34,719 bases of DNA from Bacteroidetes/Chlorobi group bacterium MS-B_bin-24 (GTDB lineage Bacteria; Bacteroidota; Ignavibacteria; Kapaibacteriales; UBA2268). The notes beneath the pieces are model-generated. The model saw only the letters and a program-made list of their open reading frames with translations. It was not told where the DNA came from and searched no databases. Location of the stretch: assembly GCA_003731685.1 (NCBI GenBank), contig RCNO01000027.1, positions 1-34,719 on the forward strand. Reading direction: 5' to 3'. Numbering within the stretch: the first letter of the stretch is position 1; each line of letters opens with the position of its first letter. The position numbers were made by a program, and so were the translations under genes. Shown one piece after another: positions 24,342-32,355 of the stretch.

Positions 24342-24839
24342 ATGGAAGAGAAGGAATTACTTTCTGCAAACGAAAAGGAAGGATTCATCCAAACCCCGCC
24401 CGAGATTATTTCTCAGATTGATTCAAAATTGAGTTCACTTTTGGATGAACACTTTCTCGGGCATCTGAAGTTTGACAATGGGACTTATACCATACAAAAA
24501 GGCTCATCGCAAATTGTGATAGTGGTTAGACCATATACACAAACAGAAGCTTGCGTCGAGTTCTTTTCGAATGTTGTTACTGGAGCCAAAATTACACCAG
24601 AATTGATGCATTTCCTTTTGCGTAAGAATGCAGAACTTCACTTTGGAGCTTTCGGTTTAATTTTCGATAATACCATAACTTTTTCTCATTCAATACTGGG
24701 AAGTTCACTCGATGAAAAATCATTGAAAATTATATTAACTACGGTTGCTGTCATTTGCGACCATTATGATGATATTATAGTTGACATTGCAGGAGGGAAA
24801 CGAGCCGCCGATTTAACAACGGATTTGGAATTAGAATAA
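24342..24839 (+). CDS. YbjN-like (CesT/YbjN fold) protein
   Basis: A 165-residue protein with the YbjN/T3SS-chaperone-like fold: a long strand region IVIVVRPYTQTEACVEFFS, then LMHFLLRKNAELHFGAFGLI and a C-terminal helix. The ATG at 24342 has AGGAGA about 8 nt upstream, placed inside the end of pspA, and the domain begins right after it; the frame is open further upstream but that part is a shadow of pspA. Related proteins are peptide-binding chaperones. Coupling to pspA suggests a role in the same envelope-stress response. That role is inferred. Confidence 0.8.
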   Translation: MEEKELLSANEKEGFIQTPPEIISQIDSKLSSLLDEHFLGHLKFDNGTYTIQKGSSQIVIVVRPYTQTEACVEFFSNVVTGAKITPELMHFLLRKNAELHFGAFGLIFDNTITFSHSILGSSLDEKSLKIILTTVAVICDHYDDIIVDIAGGKRAADLTTDLELE

Positions 24840-24871
24840 TAGAATCTTACAATATATAAGCCTTTTCATCG

Positions 24872-24910
24872 TAAGAGTGCAATCCAGTATATGATTGCAC
24901 TCTTATTTAA
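24872..24910 (+). terminator. Terminator after pspA-ybjN
   Basis: A perfect 13-bp stem (TAAGAGTGCAATC 24872-24884 with 24893-24905) and an 8-nt loop, 32 bp after the YbjN-like stop. The following TTT is short, so this could be a weaker terminator or a bidirectional one. Confidence 0.75.
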
Positions 24911-25061
24911 AAAAGTAAATGAGCAATTTAAATTAAAGTATTGGCAAATTTTTTATTATAGTCAATTTTCAATTTTATTTGCCTTTTGAAATTTGAAAAA
25001 ACTCAAGACATTCCACCTTAAATTAAATTGAGACTAAAGATTTATCATTATTTAGTTTCTT

Positions 25062-25095
25062 CTTGTTGGGGCAATCTTTGAATTGCCCCTACAAG
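25062..25095. repeat. Palindrome 1 (GGGGCAAT type)
   Basis: Two 14-nt arms with one mismatch (25062-25075 and 25082-25095; core GGGGCAAT/ATTGCCCC) enclose a 6-nt loop. No T-run follows. Palindromes with a GTAGGGGCAATT core are dispersed in many genomes, so this is probably a REP-like repeat unit. Confidence 0.65.
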
Positions 25096-25166
25096 ATGAT
25101 ATTAATTTAATTGGCGGTTATAATCGCAAACCCAAGTTGGTGACTCTATTTGGATTCGCTACCATA

Positions 25167-25199
25167 AGACATCGGATGTTTTTGAAACATCCGATGTCT
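25167..25199. repeat. Palindrome 2 (AGACATCGGATGTTT)
   Basis: A perfect 15-bp inverted repeat (25167-25181 and 25185-25199) with a 3-nt loop, the longest perfect stem found in the window. No T-run follows, so it is not a good terminator. It is likely a dispersed repeat or a binding site. Confidence 0.7.
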
Positions 25200-25252
25200 G
25201 AAAATTACTTATAGGGGGAAACCTATGTGTTTGTCCCTTTAACCTGTGTTCA

Positions 25253-25280
25253 GTAGTTCCAACCGAAAGGTTCAACCTAC
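25253..25280. repeat. Palindrome 3 (GTAG-AACC-GAAA-GGTT)
   Basis: 12-nt arms (25253-25264 and 25269-25280) share GTAG and AACC ends around a GAAA loop with mismatches in the middle. It looks like a decayed copy of a repeat. Confidence 0.4.
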
Positions 25281-25371
25281 AAAATAATCGAGAAATGATA
25301 AATAAAAATTTACGCTTGATTTGGCGGAGCGAATTGTGTATTCACCAAAGTTTCTAAGGGCGAATCAAAAA

Positions 25372-25926
25372 TTAATACTTTGTAAGAGTTGAAGGAAGCA
25401 TTTTTTCGGCTAATCTATAAGCACCAAAAAGCGATAGGGTAAAGACCAAGTCGCCCACAATTGAAATACCAAACAGCTCAAGGGTAGTAGTTCGGTAGAA
25501 AGGAAGCCCGAAAATGTAACATTGAATTAGCCCAGCGATGGTATGAGGGTACATTCCGCTTGTCAGCCAAACTGCAAAATTTGTTATCAAATAAAATGAA
25601 AACGAAGAGGCTAATGTTGCAATTAGAATATTTTTAAACTTATTTTGCTTTCGTAAGTAAGCTCCGCCAACCAGTGCAATTAATCCGAATGAAATATAAA
25701 CAGCCCACATTGTCGAATGGAATCCAATAATTGCATCCGAAATCAACATAGCAAAAAAAGGAACAAATATCGCAAGTATACGATTTTCGAATGTTGCACC
25801 ACCGAAAAGTGCGATGGCAGTCAAAGGTGTAAAATTAGGCGGATGCGGGATTAATCTAAAAACTGAAGCTATCAAAATCAAAGAGAAGGGCAGTATTTCT
25901 TTTTTAAGTTTGCTTTTGCTTTCCAT
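25372..25926 (-). CDS. DUF6580-like integral membrane protein
   Basis: A 184-residue protein with about five transmembrane helices. The segment FRLIPHPPNFTPLTAIALFGGATFENR at the end of helix 1 is the family hallmark (HPPNFTP and ALFGG), and LTSGMYPHTIAGLIQCYIFGLPFYR near residue 130-155 is also typical. The topology is reminiscent of ECF-transporter S components, but no substrate is known. AGGAG lies 6 nt before the ATG at 25926, which fixes the start. It follows the 74-aa gene by about 70 bp in the gyrA-pyrC run. Confidence 0.82.
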   Translation of the reverse strand: MESKSKLKKEILPFSLILIASVFRLIPHPPNFTPLTAIALFGGATFENRILAIFVPFFAMLISDAIIGFHSTMWAVYISFGLIALVGGAYLRKQNKFKNILIATLASSFSFYLITNFAVWLTSGMYPHTIAGLIQCYIFGLPFYRTTTLELFGISIVGDLVFTLSLFGAYRLAEKMLPSTLTKY

Positions 25927-25997
25927 ATTCAACTCCTAAATTTTTTTAAATATTGATTTCCAAGTCATTAATTCAAGTTTACATAATATAGATTATA

Positions 25998-26222
25998 TTA
26001 CATTGAGCTATTTTCATTTTCTGTGCTTCCAAGCAAAGCCTTTAATGTTTTAATAAAAGCTGGGTCATTTGCTTCGATACTCAAGCGAATTCTTTCCCTG
26101 ATTTCATTCATAAGTTGTTTCCTGTAATTAATTTCCTCTAAAGCTTTGTTTCGGAACAAAATGTCGTCCGTAATTTCTTTCTTCAAAGGTTTTATAATTT
26201 TATAATTCTTTTTTTCTTCCAT
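25998..26222 (-). CDS. Small charged helical protein downstream of pyrC
   Basis: A 74-residue protein, rich in Lys, Glu, Ile and Asn and likely all helical, with no Cys, signal or membrane segment. The ATG lies 2 bp after the pyrC stop, the same spacing as pyrC after gyrA, and this operon placement is the main reason to accept it. I do not recognise the family. Confidence 0.65.
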   Translation of the reverse strand: MEEKKNYKIIKPLKKEITDDILFRNKALEEINYRKQLMNEIRERIRLSIEANDPAFIKTLKALLGSTENENSSM

Positions 26223-26224
26223 CG

Positions 26225-27508
26225 CTACAAATTACAAACAAAAAATTGATTGTTATTTATAACAAAACGTGGTTTGCCTTTTAACTTATAACCATCGTAT
26301 GGTGTATTTTGTGATTTACTTTTAAAGAATTGCTTATCGACAATCCATTCATCATTAAGAGAAAAAATTGTCATATTGGCTTCGACGCCTTCTTTGAACA
26401 CAACCAAAGGTAAGTTTAGTATTTTTCTCGGGTTAATACTCATTAATTCTACTATTTTATTCAGCGACAAATCCCCAGTGTGATAAAGATATGTTAGAAC
26501 AACACCTAATGCTGTCTCAAGTCCAACAACGCCATTTGGTGCTTTTTCAAATTCTACATCCTTTTCATTAGACGAATGAGGAGCATGGTCTGTTGCAATA
26601 CAATCGATAATACCTTCCTTCAAGCCTTTTTTTAACGCATCAATATCGGATTTCGTTCTCAATGGTGGATTCATTTTAAAATTAGAATCGAGGTCTTCCA
26701 CTGAGGTTTCGTCTAAAGTTAAATGATGTGGTGTTACTTCGCACGAAACTCGTAAACCTTTGTCCTTTGCTTTTCGAATAAGTTCGACAGAGCCTTTAAT
26801 ACTGATATGCTGTGCGTGATAACGACGATTCCCACAGTATTCCGCAAGCATAATATCGCGTGCGAGGATAATTTCTTCGGCAACAGCGGGATAACCTTTT
26901 AATCCCAACTTTGTGGATACCACACCTTCGTTAATAGCAAAATTTTCGGTCAGATTAACATCTTCGCAATGCTGAGCGATAAGAAAATCATATGTTCCAG
27001 AGTAATCGAAGGCTCTTCGCATAACTTCAGAATTCATCACAGAATGACCATCGTCGGTAAACATAACAACACCAGCCTGATGCAAAGAAAACATTGAAGT
27101 CAAGCTTTCGCCACGCAAATTTTTGGTAATAGCGGCAGCGGGAAAAACATCAACAATGGCATTTTGTGATTTTGATTTAATATACTCTACGATAGTCGGA
27201 TTGTCAATTGGCGGATTTGTATTAGGCATACAAACCACTCCTGTAAATCCACCATTTGCAGCAGCAAGTATTCCCGAATGAATATCTTCTTTGTATGTTT
27301 GCCCGGGGTCACGAAAATGTACGTGCATATCAAAGAAACCAGGAGCGCAAACAAGGTCGTCCCCCTCGATTATTTTCACCTCGGGAGAGACATTAATTTC
27401 CGAGAAGCCAAAGTAATCAATTTTGCCTTCATTAATTAAAATGTTATAAATCCCATCCAATGCTTGTGTTGGATTAACTACCCTAATATTCTTTAAATAA
27501 ATTTGCAT
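26225..27508 (-). CDS. pyrC: Dihydroorotase (class I)
   Basis: Catalyses cyclisation of carbamoyl-aspartate to dihydroorotate, step three of pyrimidine synthesis. The 427-residue amidohydrolase shows the zinc-site HxH in DMHVHFRDPG near residue 60, MPNTNPPIDN near 97, further metal ligands in HHLTLDE and AQHIS, and the catalytic Asp in TDHAPHSSNEK near 308. Length and motifs fit the class I (PyrC/AllB) group and the FRDPG loop favours dihydroorotase over allantoinase. It starts 2 bp after the gyrA stop. Confidence 0.93.
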   Translation of the reverse strand: MQIYLKNIRVVNPTQALDGIYNILINEGKIDYFGFSEINVSPEVKIIEGDDLVCAPGFFDMHVHFRDPGQTYKEDIHSGILAAANGGFTGVVCMPNTNPPIDNPTIVEYIKSKSQNAIVDVFPAAAITKNLRGESLTSMFSLHQAGVVMFTDDGHSVMNSEVMRRAFDYSGTYDFLIAQHCEDVNLTENFAINEGVVSTKLGLKGYPAVAEEIILARDIMLAEYCGNRRYHAQHISIKGSVELIRKAKDKGLRVSCEVTPHHLTLDETSVEDLDSNFKMNPPLRTKSDIDALKKGLKEGIIDCIATDHAPHSSNEKDVEFEKAPNGVVGLETALGVVLTYLYHTGDLSLNKIVELMSINPRKILNLPLVVFKEGVEANMTIFSLNDEWIVDKQFFKSKSQNTPYDGYKLKGKPRFVINNNQFFVCNL

Positions 27509-27510
27509 AA

Positions 27511-30006
27511 CTAATTGTTTGATATATCATTATCAAAAATCAATTCATTTGAATCGGACTGTTCCCCACCGCCATTGTCATTGATGTTCGGTGTCGATGG
27601 GACAACAGTAATGTCCGAGATTAAATCTCCGGGGTCAAGCTTAATTAATTTTACACCTTGTGTATTTCTCCCAATTAATCGAATTTGATATACAGGTTGG
27701 CGAATTATTACTCCCCTTGCAGTAATAACGAATAAATCATCTGTATCGGATACTTTCAAAATGCCAACAACTTTACCAGTTTTTTCGTTAACTTTCATTG
27801 AAATTACACCCTTGGCTCCGCGATGGGTCAAACGAAATTCACTTAGCAAAGTTCTTTTTCCAAAGCCATTTTGTCCGACAATTAATAGCTGAGTACCCTC
27901 GGGGTCATTTGTTGTAATCATAGAAACTACTTTGTCATCGCCTTCCAATGTAATTCCTTTAACTCCAGCGGCAGTTCTGCCCATTGGTCTTACTTCACTT
28001 TCATCAAAGCGACAGGCAAGCCCATTGCTCGTCCCAATTAATATCTGGGAACTACCATCAGTAATGCGAACAACAACTAATTTATCGTTTTCAGATAAGT
28101 TTATGGCAATAATTCCAGTGCTGCGAACATTTGCAAAATTGCTTAATTCTGTCTTTTTAATTATTCCTTTTTCTGTAATCATTACGATGTATTTTGATTC
28201 GTCGAAGGAATCAACGGGCAAAAAGGCTGTAACTTTTTCGTTTGGTTCCTTCGAAATCAAATTCGAAAGTGAGCGACCTCGGGAAATCCTTGAACCCTCG
28301 GGAATATCATAGACTTTAATTTTATAACAGCGCCCTTTATCGGTAAAGAACAGAAGGTCGTGATGCGTTTGAGCTTTGAACACGTATTCTATGAAGTCAT
28401 CATCATTAATTTTGACCCCAGTAACTCCCCTACCACCTTTGCTTTGCCTTCGGTACATTCCAACAGGCATTCTTTTGATAAATCCATTGTGGGAAAGGGT
28501 TACAATTACCTCTTCGTTTGCAATTATATCCTCAATCGTAATGTCTTTGGCTTCGAATACTATTTGTGTCCTTCTTTCATCATTATACTTTTGTTTCAAT
28601 TCAACAAGTTCATCAGCAATTATTTTAAGTTGGATTTCCTTACTGTTAAGAATAGCTTTGTATTCTTCAATCTTTTGCTTAATTTCTTCATATTCTTGTT
28701 TTATTTTGACTTGTTCAAGGTTAGTTAAACGTTGCAGTCTTAAATCCAGAATAGCTTTGGCTTGAATTTCACTTAAACCAAACCGTGTTTGTAATCTTTC
28801 GGAAGCAGATTTTGGGTCGGGTGAAGTTTTAATTAATTCAATGACTTCATCCAAGTGATTTAAAGCAATTAAAAAGCCTTCCAATATATGAAGTTTCTTT
28901 TCTGCTGCTTCTAATTCAAATTTGGTTCGTCGGACAATAACTTCGTTTCTATGTTGAATGAAAAGTTGCATCAATTCAAGAAGGTTGAGGATTTTGGGCT
29001 TGCCCTCGACAAGGGCAAGCATTATTGCACCAAAAGTAATTTGAAGTTGGGTATGTTTAAATAAGTTGTTCAAAACAACCTCGGGCTTTGCTTCTTTCTT
29101 CAATTCAATGACAATTCGAATACCATCTCGGTCGCTTTCGTCACGGATATCAGTAATTTCGTCGAGGATATGGTTTTTTACCAGTTCAGCAATCCTTTCG
29201 ATGAGATTCGATTTACTTACTTGATATGGTATTTCTTTAATTATGATACAGTTTTTATCAATAATTGATTTAGAACGGATTGTTATTTTACCTTTCCCTG
29301 TTGTGTAGGCTTCTTTGATACCTTCATAGCCATAAATAATTCCCCCTGTTGGAAAATCGGGGGCGGGAACATACTTCATCAATTCGTCAACTGTTAGATT
29401 CGGGTTGTTAATTAATGCAAGCAAGCCATCTACAATTTCGCCAAGATTGTGGGGCGGAATATTTGTTGCCATTCCAACAGCGATACCGCTCGAACCATTG
29501 ACCAATAAAGTTGGGAAAACTGTTGGAAGAACAACTGGTTCTTTCAAAGAATCATCAAAATTTGGGCGAAAGTCAACAGTGTTTTTATCAATGTCGCGCA
29601 ATGTTTCCATTGCAATCCAAGAAAGACGGGCTTCGGTATAACGCATCGCAGCAGGTGCATCGCCATCTATGGACCCAAAATTCCCTTGCCCGTCGACCAA
29701 TGGATAACGCATTGCCCAAGGCTGAGCCATTCTTACCATTGCTTCGTAAACGGCTGCGTCCCCGTGAGGATGATACTTTCCAAGTACTTCACCGACAATA
29801 CGAGCAGATTTACGATATGGCTTGTTTGGTGTCAGACCCAACTCGTTCATTGCGTAAAGAATCCTTCGGTGGACAGGTTTCAGTCCATCGCGTACATCGG
29901 GAAGAGCACGGGAAACAATTACTGACATTGAGTAATCGAGGTATGCGTTCTTTATTTCATCTTCGAATATCGTTTCGATTATTTTGTTGTTAAAGAAATC
30001 TTCCAT
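27511..30006 (-). CDS. gyrA: DNA gyrase subunit A
   Basis: An 831-residue type IIA topoisomerase subunit that cuts and reseals DNA. The active-site Tyr123 is in [10 protein letters not shown]. The quinolone-determining segment reads [12 protein letters not shown], so the positions equivalent to E. coli Ser83 and Asp87 are Ala84 and Glu88. The GyrA box, QSKGGRG near residue 530, and six blades of the C-terminal beta-pinwheel show this is GyrA rather than ParC. The Asp/Glu/Asn-rich tail is short and acidic. It heads a run with pyrC. Confidence 0.96.
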   Translation of the reverse strand: MEDFFNNKIIETIFEDEIKNAYLDYSMSVIVSRALPDVRDGLKPVHRRILYAMNELGLTPNKPYRKSARIVGEVLGKYHPHGDAAVYEAMVRMAQPWAMRYPLVDGQGNFGSIDGDAPAAMRYTEARLSWIAMETLRDIDKNTVDFRPNFDDSLKEPVVLPTVFPTLLVNGSSGIAVGMATNIPPHNLGEIVDGLLALINNPNLTVDELMKYVPAPDFPTGGIIYGYEGIKEAYTTGKGKITIRSKSIIDKNCIIIKEIPYQVSKSNLIERIAELVKNHILDEITDIRDESDRDGIRIVIELKKEAKPEVVLNNLFKHTQLQITFGAIMLALVEGKPKILNLLELMQLFIQHRNEVIVRRTKFELEAAEKKLHILEGFLIALNHLDEVIELIKTSPDPKSASERLQTRFGLSEIQAKAILDLRLQRLTNLEQVKIKQEYEEIKQKIEEYKAILNSKEIQLKIIADELVELKQKYNDERRTQIVFEAKDITIEDIIANEEVIVTLSHNGFIKRMPVGMYRRQSKGGRGVTGVKINDDDFIEYVFKAQTHHDLLFFTDKGRCYKIKVYDIPEGSRISRGRSLSNLISKEPNEKVTAFLPVDSFDESKYIVMITEKGIIKKTELSNFANVRSTGIIAINLSENDKLVVVRITDGSSQILIGTSNGLACRFDESEVRPMGRTAAGVKGITLEGDDKVVSMITTNDPEGTQLLIVGQNGFGKRTLLSEFRLTHRGAKGVISMKVNEKTGKVVGILKVSDTDDLFVITARGVIIRQPVYQIRLIGRNTQGVKLIKLDPGDLISDITVVPSTPNINDNGGGEQSDSNELIFDNDISNN

Positions 30007-30027
30007 TTTTTATCTAAATTTATCAAG

Positions 30028-30035
30028 CAAAATTA
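30028..30035 (-). promoter_or_regulatory. Candidate promoter of gyrA
   Basis: On the minus strand TAATTTTG fits TAnnTTTG. Predicted RNA start is near 30021, 15 nt before the ATG. No good -33 element. Confidence 0.4.
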
Positions 30036-30099
30036 CGAAATCAATCGCAACTTTAAGGGAAATTTGAAAACACTTCTTAAACAAAGTTCAGGCAATATT

Positions 30100-31224
30100 T
30101 TATCTTTGTTTTTCGAAATCTTTTATTACCCTTTCAATAATTTCAATCATTTTGTTTGCAGAAATATCCCACGAGAAGTTCCTTGCCCACTCTATAGCTC
30201 CGTCACTAAGTCTGTCGAATAATTCTTTATCAATCAGGACACTGATTATTTTATTAGCAAGGTCATCGATATTTCCAAATTCATATAAAAGACCCGATAA
30301 GCCATCTTTTACAGAATCGCGTAAGCCTTCGACATTTGCCGAAATTACCAATGTCCCGCAGGCATTACTTTCCAAATTCGTTATCCCCCACCCTTCTTTT
30401 ATAGAAGTATTTACGACACAATGGGATTTGCTGAGCAGTTCAATTTTCTGTTCCTCATCCACATACCCCCAAAAAGTAACATCTTGGCTTATTCCAAGTT
30501 CTTCGGCAAGTTTTCGAAGGTCAGGCTCGTGATCTCCTCGCCCAATCACAAACAGTTGTGCATCAGAAATAATTTGCTTAACTTTTTGAAATGCATAAAA
30601 CAATTGCTCAATGCTTTTGTATTTTTTTAATCTCCCAAAATATGTAATGGTTGGACGGGGAAATTTTTCTCTTCTCTCAAATGGGAATTTTGTATGGTCA
30701 AGAGCGTTATATACTATCTCGAAATTTTCTTTGGGATAACCTCTTGATAAGAACTCTTTTAGAGTGCTTTCGGAAACTACCACAAATGGGTGCTTTTTGT
30801 AAACTAAGTCCATCAAAATTTCAGAAATGTAAACGTATAAGCCACTAAATATATTTACTTGCTTGAAAATAGTTTTCCCAAAGAAATGATGTGAAATACA
30901 AAGCAACGGTTTATTTCGAACGTAAAGCGGAGTGAAAAAAGGAATTTTATTGATGTCGTCGATGATAATATCAAAGTTTTCTTTTTTTAGTTTAAAGAAA
31001 TAAAAGAGAGGCACAAACCAGTTAAAAAATGAACGATTACCTATGCGAATGACCTCAATCCCATCTACAATCTCTGTTTTGGGAAGCTCTTTAATCCGAC
31101 AGGAAAGGAGAGTAACCTTATGTCCTTTTGCAACAATTCGTTTAAATATTTCGAAAAGATGGACTTCTGCACCACCTGCAAATTTGTTTTTTATGTCCTG
31201 CCAGTTTATAACTAAAATATTCAT
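30100..31224 (-). CDS. GT4 family glycosyltransferase
   Basis: A retaining GT-B enzyme of 374 residues. KFAGGAEVHLFEIFKRI near residue 15 is the N-terminal acceptor-side loop. PTITYFGRLKKYKSIEQLFYAF near 195 opens the C-terminal domain. EGWGITNLESNACGTLVIS near 285 holds the E-x7-E donor-binding motif. It probably acts on a cell-surface glycan or lipid-linked sugar in the cytoplasm. It is a single gene in its own unit, so substrate cannot be judged. Confidence 0.92.
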   Translation of the reverse strand: MNILVINWQDIKNKFAGGAEVHLFEIFKRIVAKGHKVTLLSCRIKELPKTEIVDGIEVIRIGNRSFFNWFVPLFYFFKLKKENFDIIIDDINKIPFFTPLYVRNKPLLCISHHFFGKTIFKQVNIFSGLYVYISEILMDLVYKKHPFVVVSESTLKEFLSRGYPKENFEIVYNALDHTKFPFERREKFPRPTITYFGRLKKYKSIEQLFYAFQKVKQIISDAQLFVIGRGDHEPDLRKLAEELGISQDVTFWGYVDEEQKIELLSKSHCVVNTSIKEGWGITNLESNACGTLVISANVEGLRDSVKDGLSGLLYEFGNIDDLANKIISVLIDKELFDRLSDGAIEWARNFSWDISANKMIEIIERVIKDFEKQR

Positions 31225-31244
31225 TTAAAACTGAATTAAAGTTG

Positions 31245-31252
31245 CAAAATTA
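31245..31252 (-). promoter_or_regulatory. Candidate promoter of GT4 gene
   Basis: On the minus strand TAATTTTG fits TAnnTTTG. Predicted RNA start is near 31238, 14 nt before the ATG. Confidence 0.4.
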
Positions 31253-31359
31253 TCTATTTTTCCATAAACTCTGGCACATTCGTTGTCTTGTTAAATTTTT
31301 TGGTTTCTTAGAAAGTAAATTAAAAAGTTATAATTCCCAAACAAATTGAGGAAATGCAA

Positions 31360-32352
31360 ATGGAAATGAGAAAAAACATTATAAAAACTCACAGGCGAAT
31401 TTTATTCACTTGTTTAATAATAACCATAAGTGTAGTTTTATCAAGTTGTGGCTTGCAAAAAAGTGTTAGGACAGGGAGCTACAACTCCTACATCCGTGCA
31501 AAATCAAACTATGCTTCTGAAAACCAAAAAGCAACCAACAGGAGTGAAACGAAAGTCGAAAAAAATGAATCCAATTCGATAGCGACAGAAAATACTTCAC
31601 CCGAAAAAGCTGGAAACAATTTTCCTGTGGCTGGGGAGCGAATTACATCTACAAATTTCCAAGAAAAGGAAGATGAATACAAAGAATTTCTTCAACAAAA
31701 AATCGAAAAGTTGGAGGAGGAAATTGCCTATCTTCGTAAAGAAATCGGGCTGCTCTATCAAATAATTGAAGAACAAAATACCAAAGTTTCTCTTGAGCAA
31801 AAAGCTGATAAATCAAAAGTTTCTAATAAAAGCAATAAGGCTACAAAAACATCAGTTAACCACAATACGAGACAAGTAAAACACCAAAGCAATGTTTCTC
31901 GGGCAAAGACTCAGAAAGATGTTCAAAATGATAGAACCGAAGCGAAAGCGACTGAACCGAAGCAAACTCCTGAGTTGCAAAAACTCAATAGCAACAAGAA
32001 CCTTGAAGAAATAGTAAGTTTAATCAAAGACAAAAGATATGATGATGCGTTGAGTAAAATAGAAAAGCAACTACAAGTTGAAAATGAACTTGGTAATTTA
32101 AGTAACCTTTGGTATTGGCAAGGCGAAGCCCTTTTTATGAAAAAAGATTACCAAAGAGCATTGGAAAGCTTCCGAAAAGTTCTGTCAGTCCCTAAATCCT
32201 CTAAGCGGTCGGAGTCGCAAATAATGATTGCAGAATGTTTTACTCGTCTTGGGAAATTATCTGAAGCAAAGAAAGAATATCAAAAGTTTATTGAGGAGTA
32301 TCCTTTTAGCGAATTTGCGCCGAGAGCCAAAAGAATGTTGCAACAATTATAA
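31360..32352 (+). CDS. CpoB/YbgF-like TPR lipoprotein
   Basis: A lipoprotein of about 330 residues. The signal peptide ends in lipobox LSSC near residue 28-31. A low-complexity Ser/Asn/Lys region leads to a coiled coil around residues 100-145 (EEEIAYLRKEIGLLYQIIEE), then a long polar linker, and a C-terminal TPR domain from about 215 (YWQGEALFMKKDYQRALESF, CFTRLGKLSEAKKEYQKF). Coiled coil followed by TPR is the architecture of CpoB/YbgF, which works with Tol-Pal in outer-membrane constriction, but those proteins lack lipidation and tol genes are absent here. ATG 31360 has GAGG at 8 nt; ATG 31354 is an alternative. Confidence 0.8.
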   Translation: MEMRKNIIKTHRRILFTCLIITISVVLSSCGLQKSVRTGSYNSYIRAKSNYASENQKATNRSETKVEKNESNSIATENTSPEKAGNNFPVAGERITSTNFQEKEDEYKEFLQQKIEKLEEEIAYLRKEIGLLYQIIEEQNTKVSLEQKADKSKVSNKSNKATKTSVNHNTRQVKHQSNVSRAKTQKDVQNDRTEAKATEPKQTPELQKLNSNKNLEEIVSLIKDKRYDDALSKIEKQLQVENELGNLSNLWYWQGEALFMKKDYQRALESFRKVLSVPKSSKRSESQIMIAECFTRLGKLSEAKKEYQKFIEEYPFSEFAPRAKRMLQQL

Positions 32353-32355
32353 AAC

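Larger units (their letters stand above)
24911..25371. other. Gene-free island with palindromes
   Basis: Together with the terminator just before it, this makes the longest non-coding stretch of the window (about 530 bp between the YbjN-like and DUF6580-like genes). It contains the three palindromes listed separately. No open frame with a plausible start and protein-like composition was found on either strand. The two flanking genes converge here. Confidence 0.7.
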
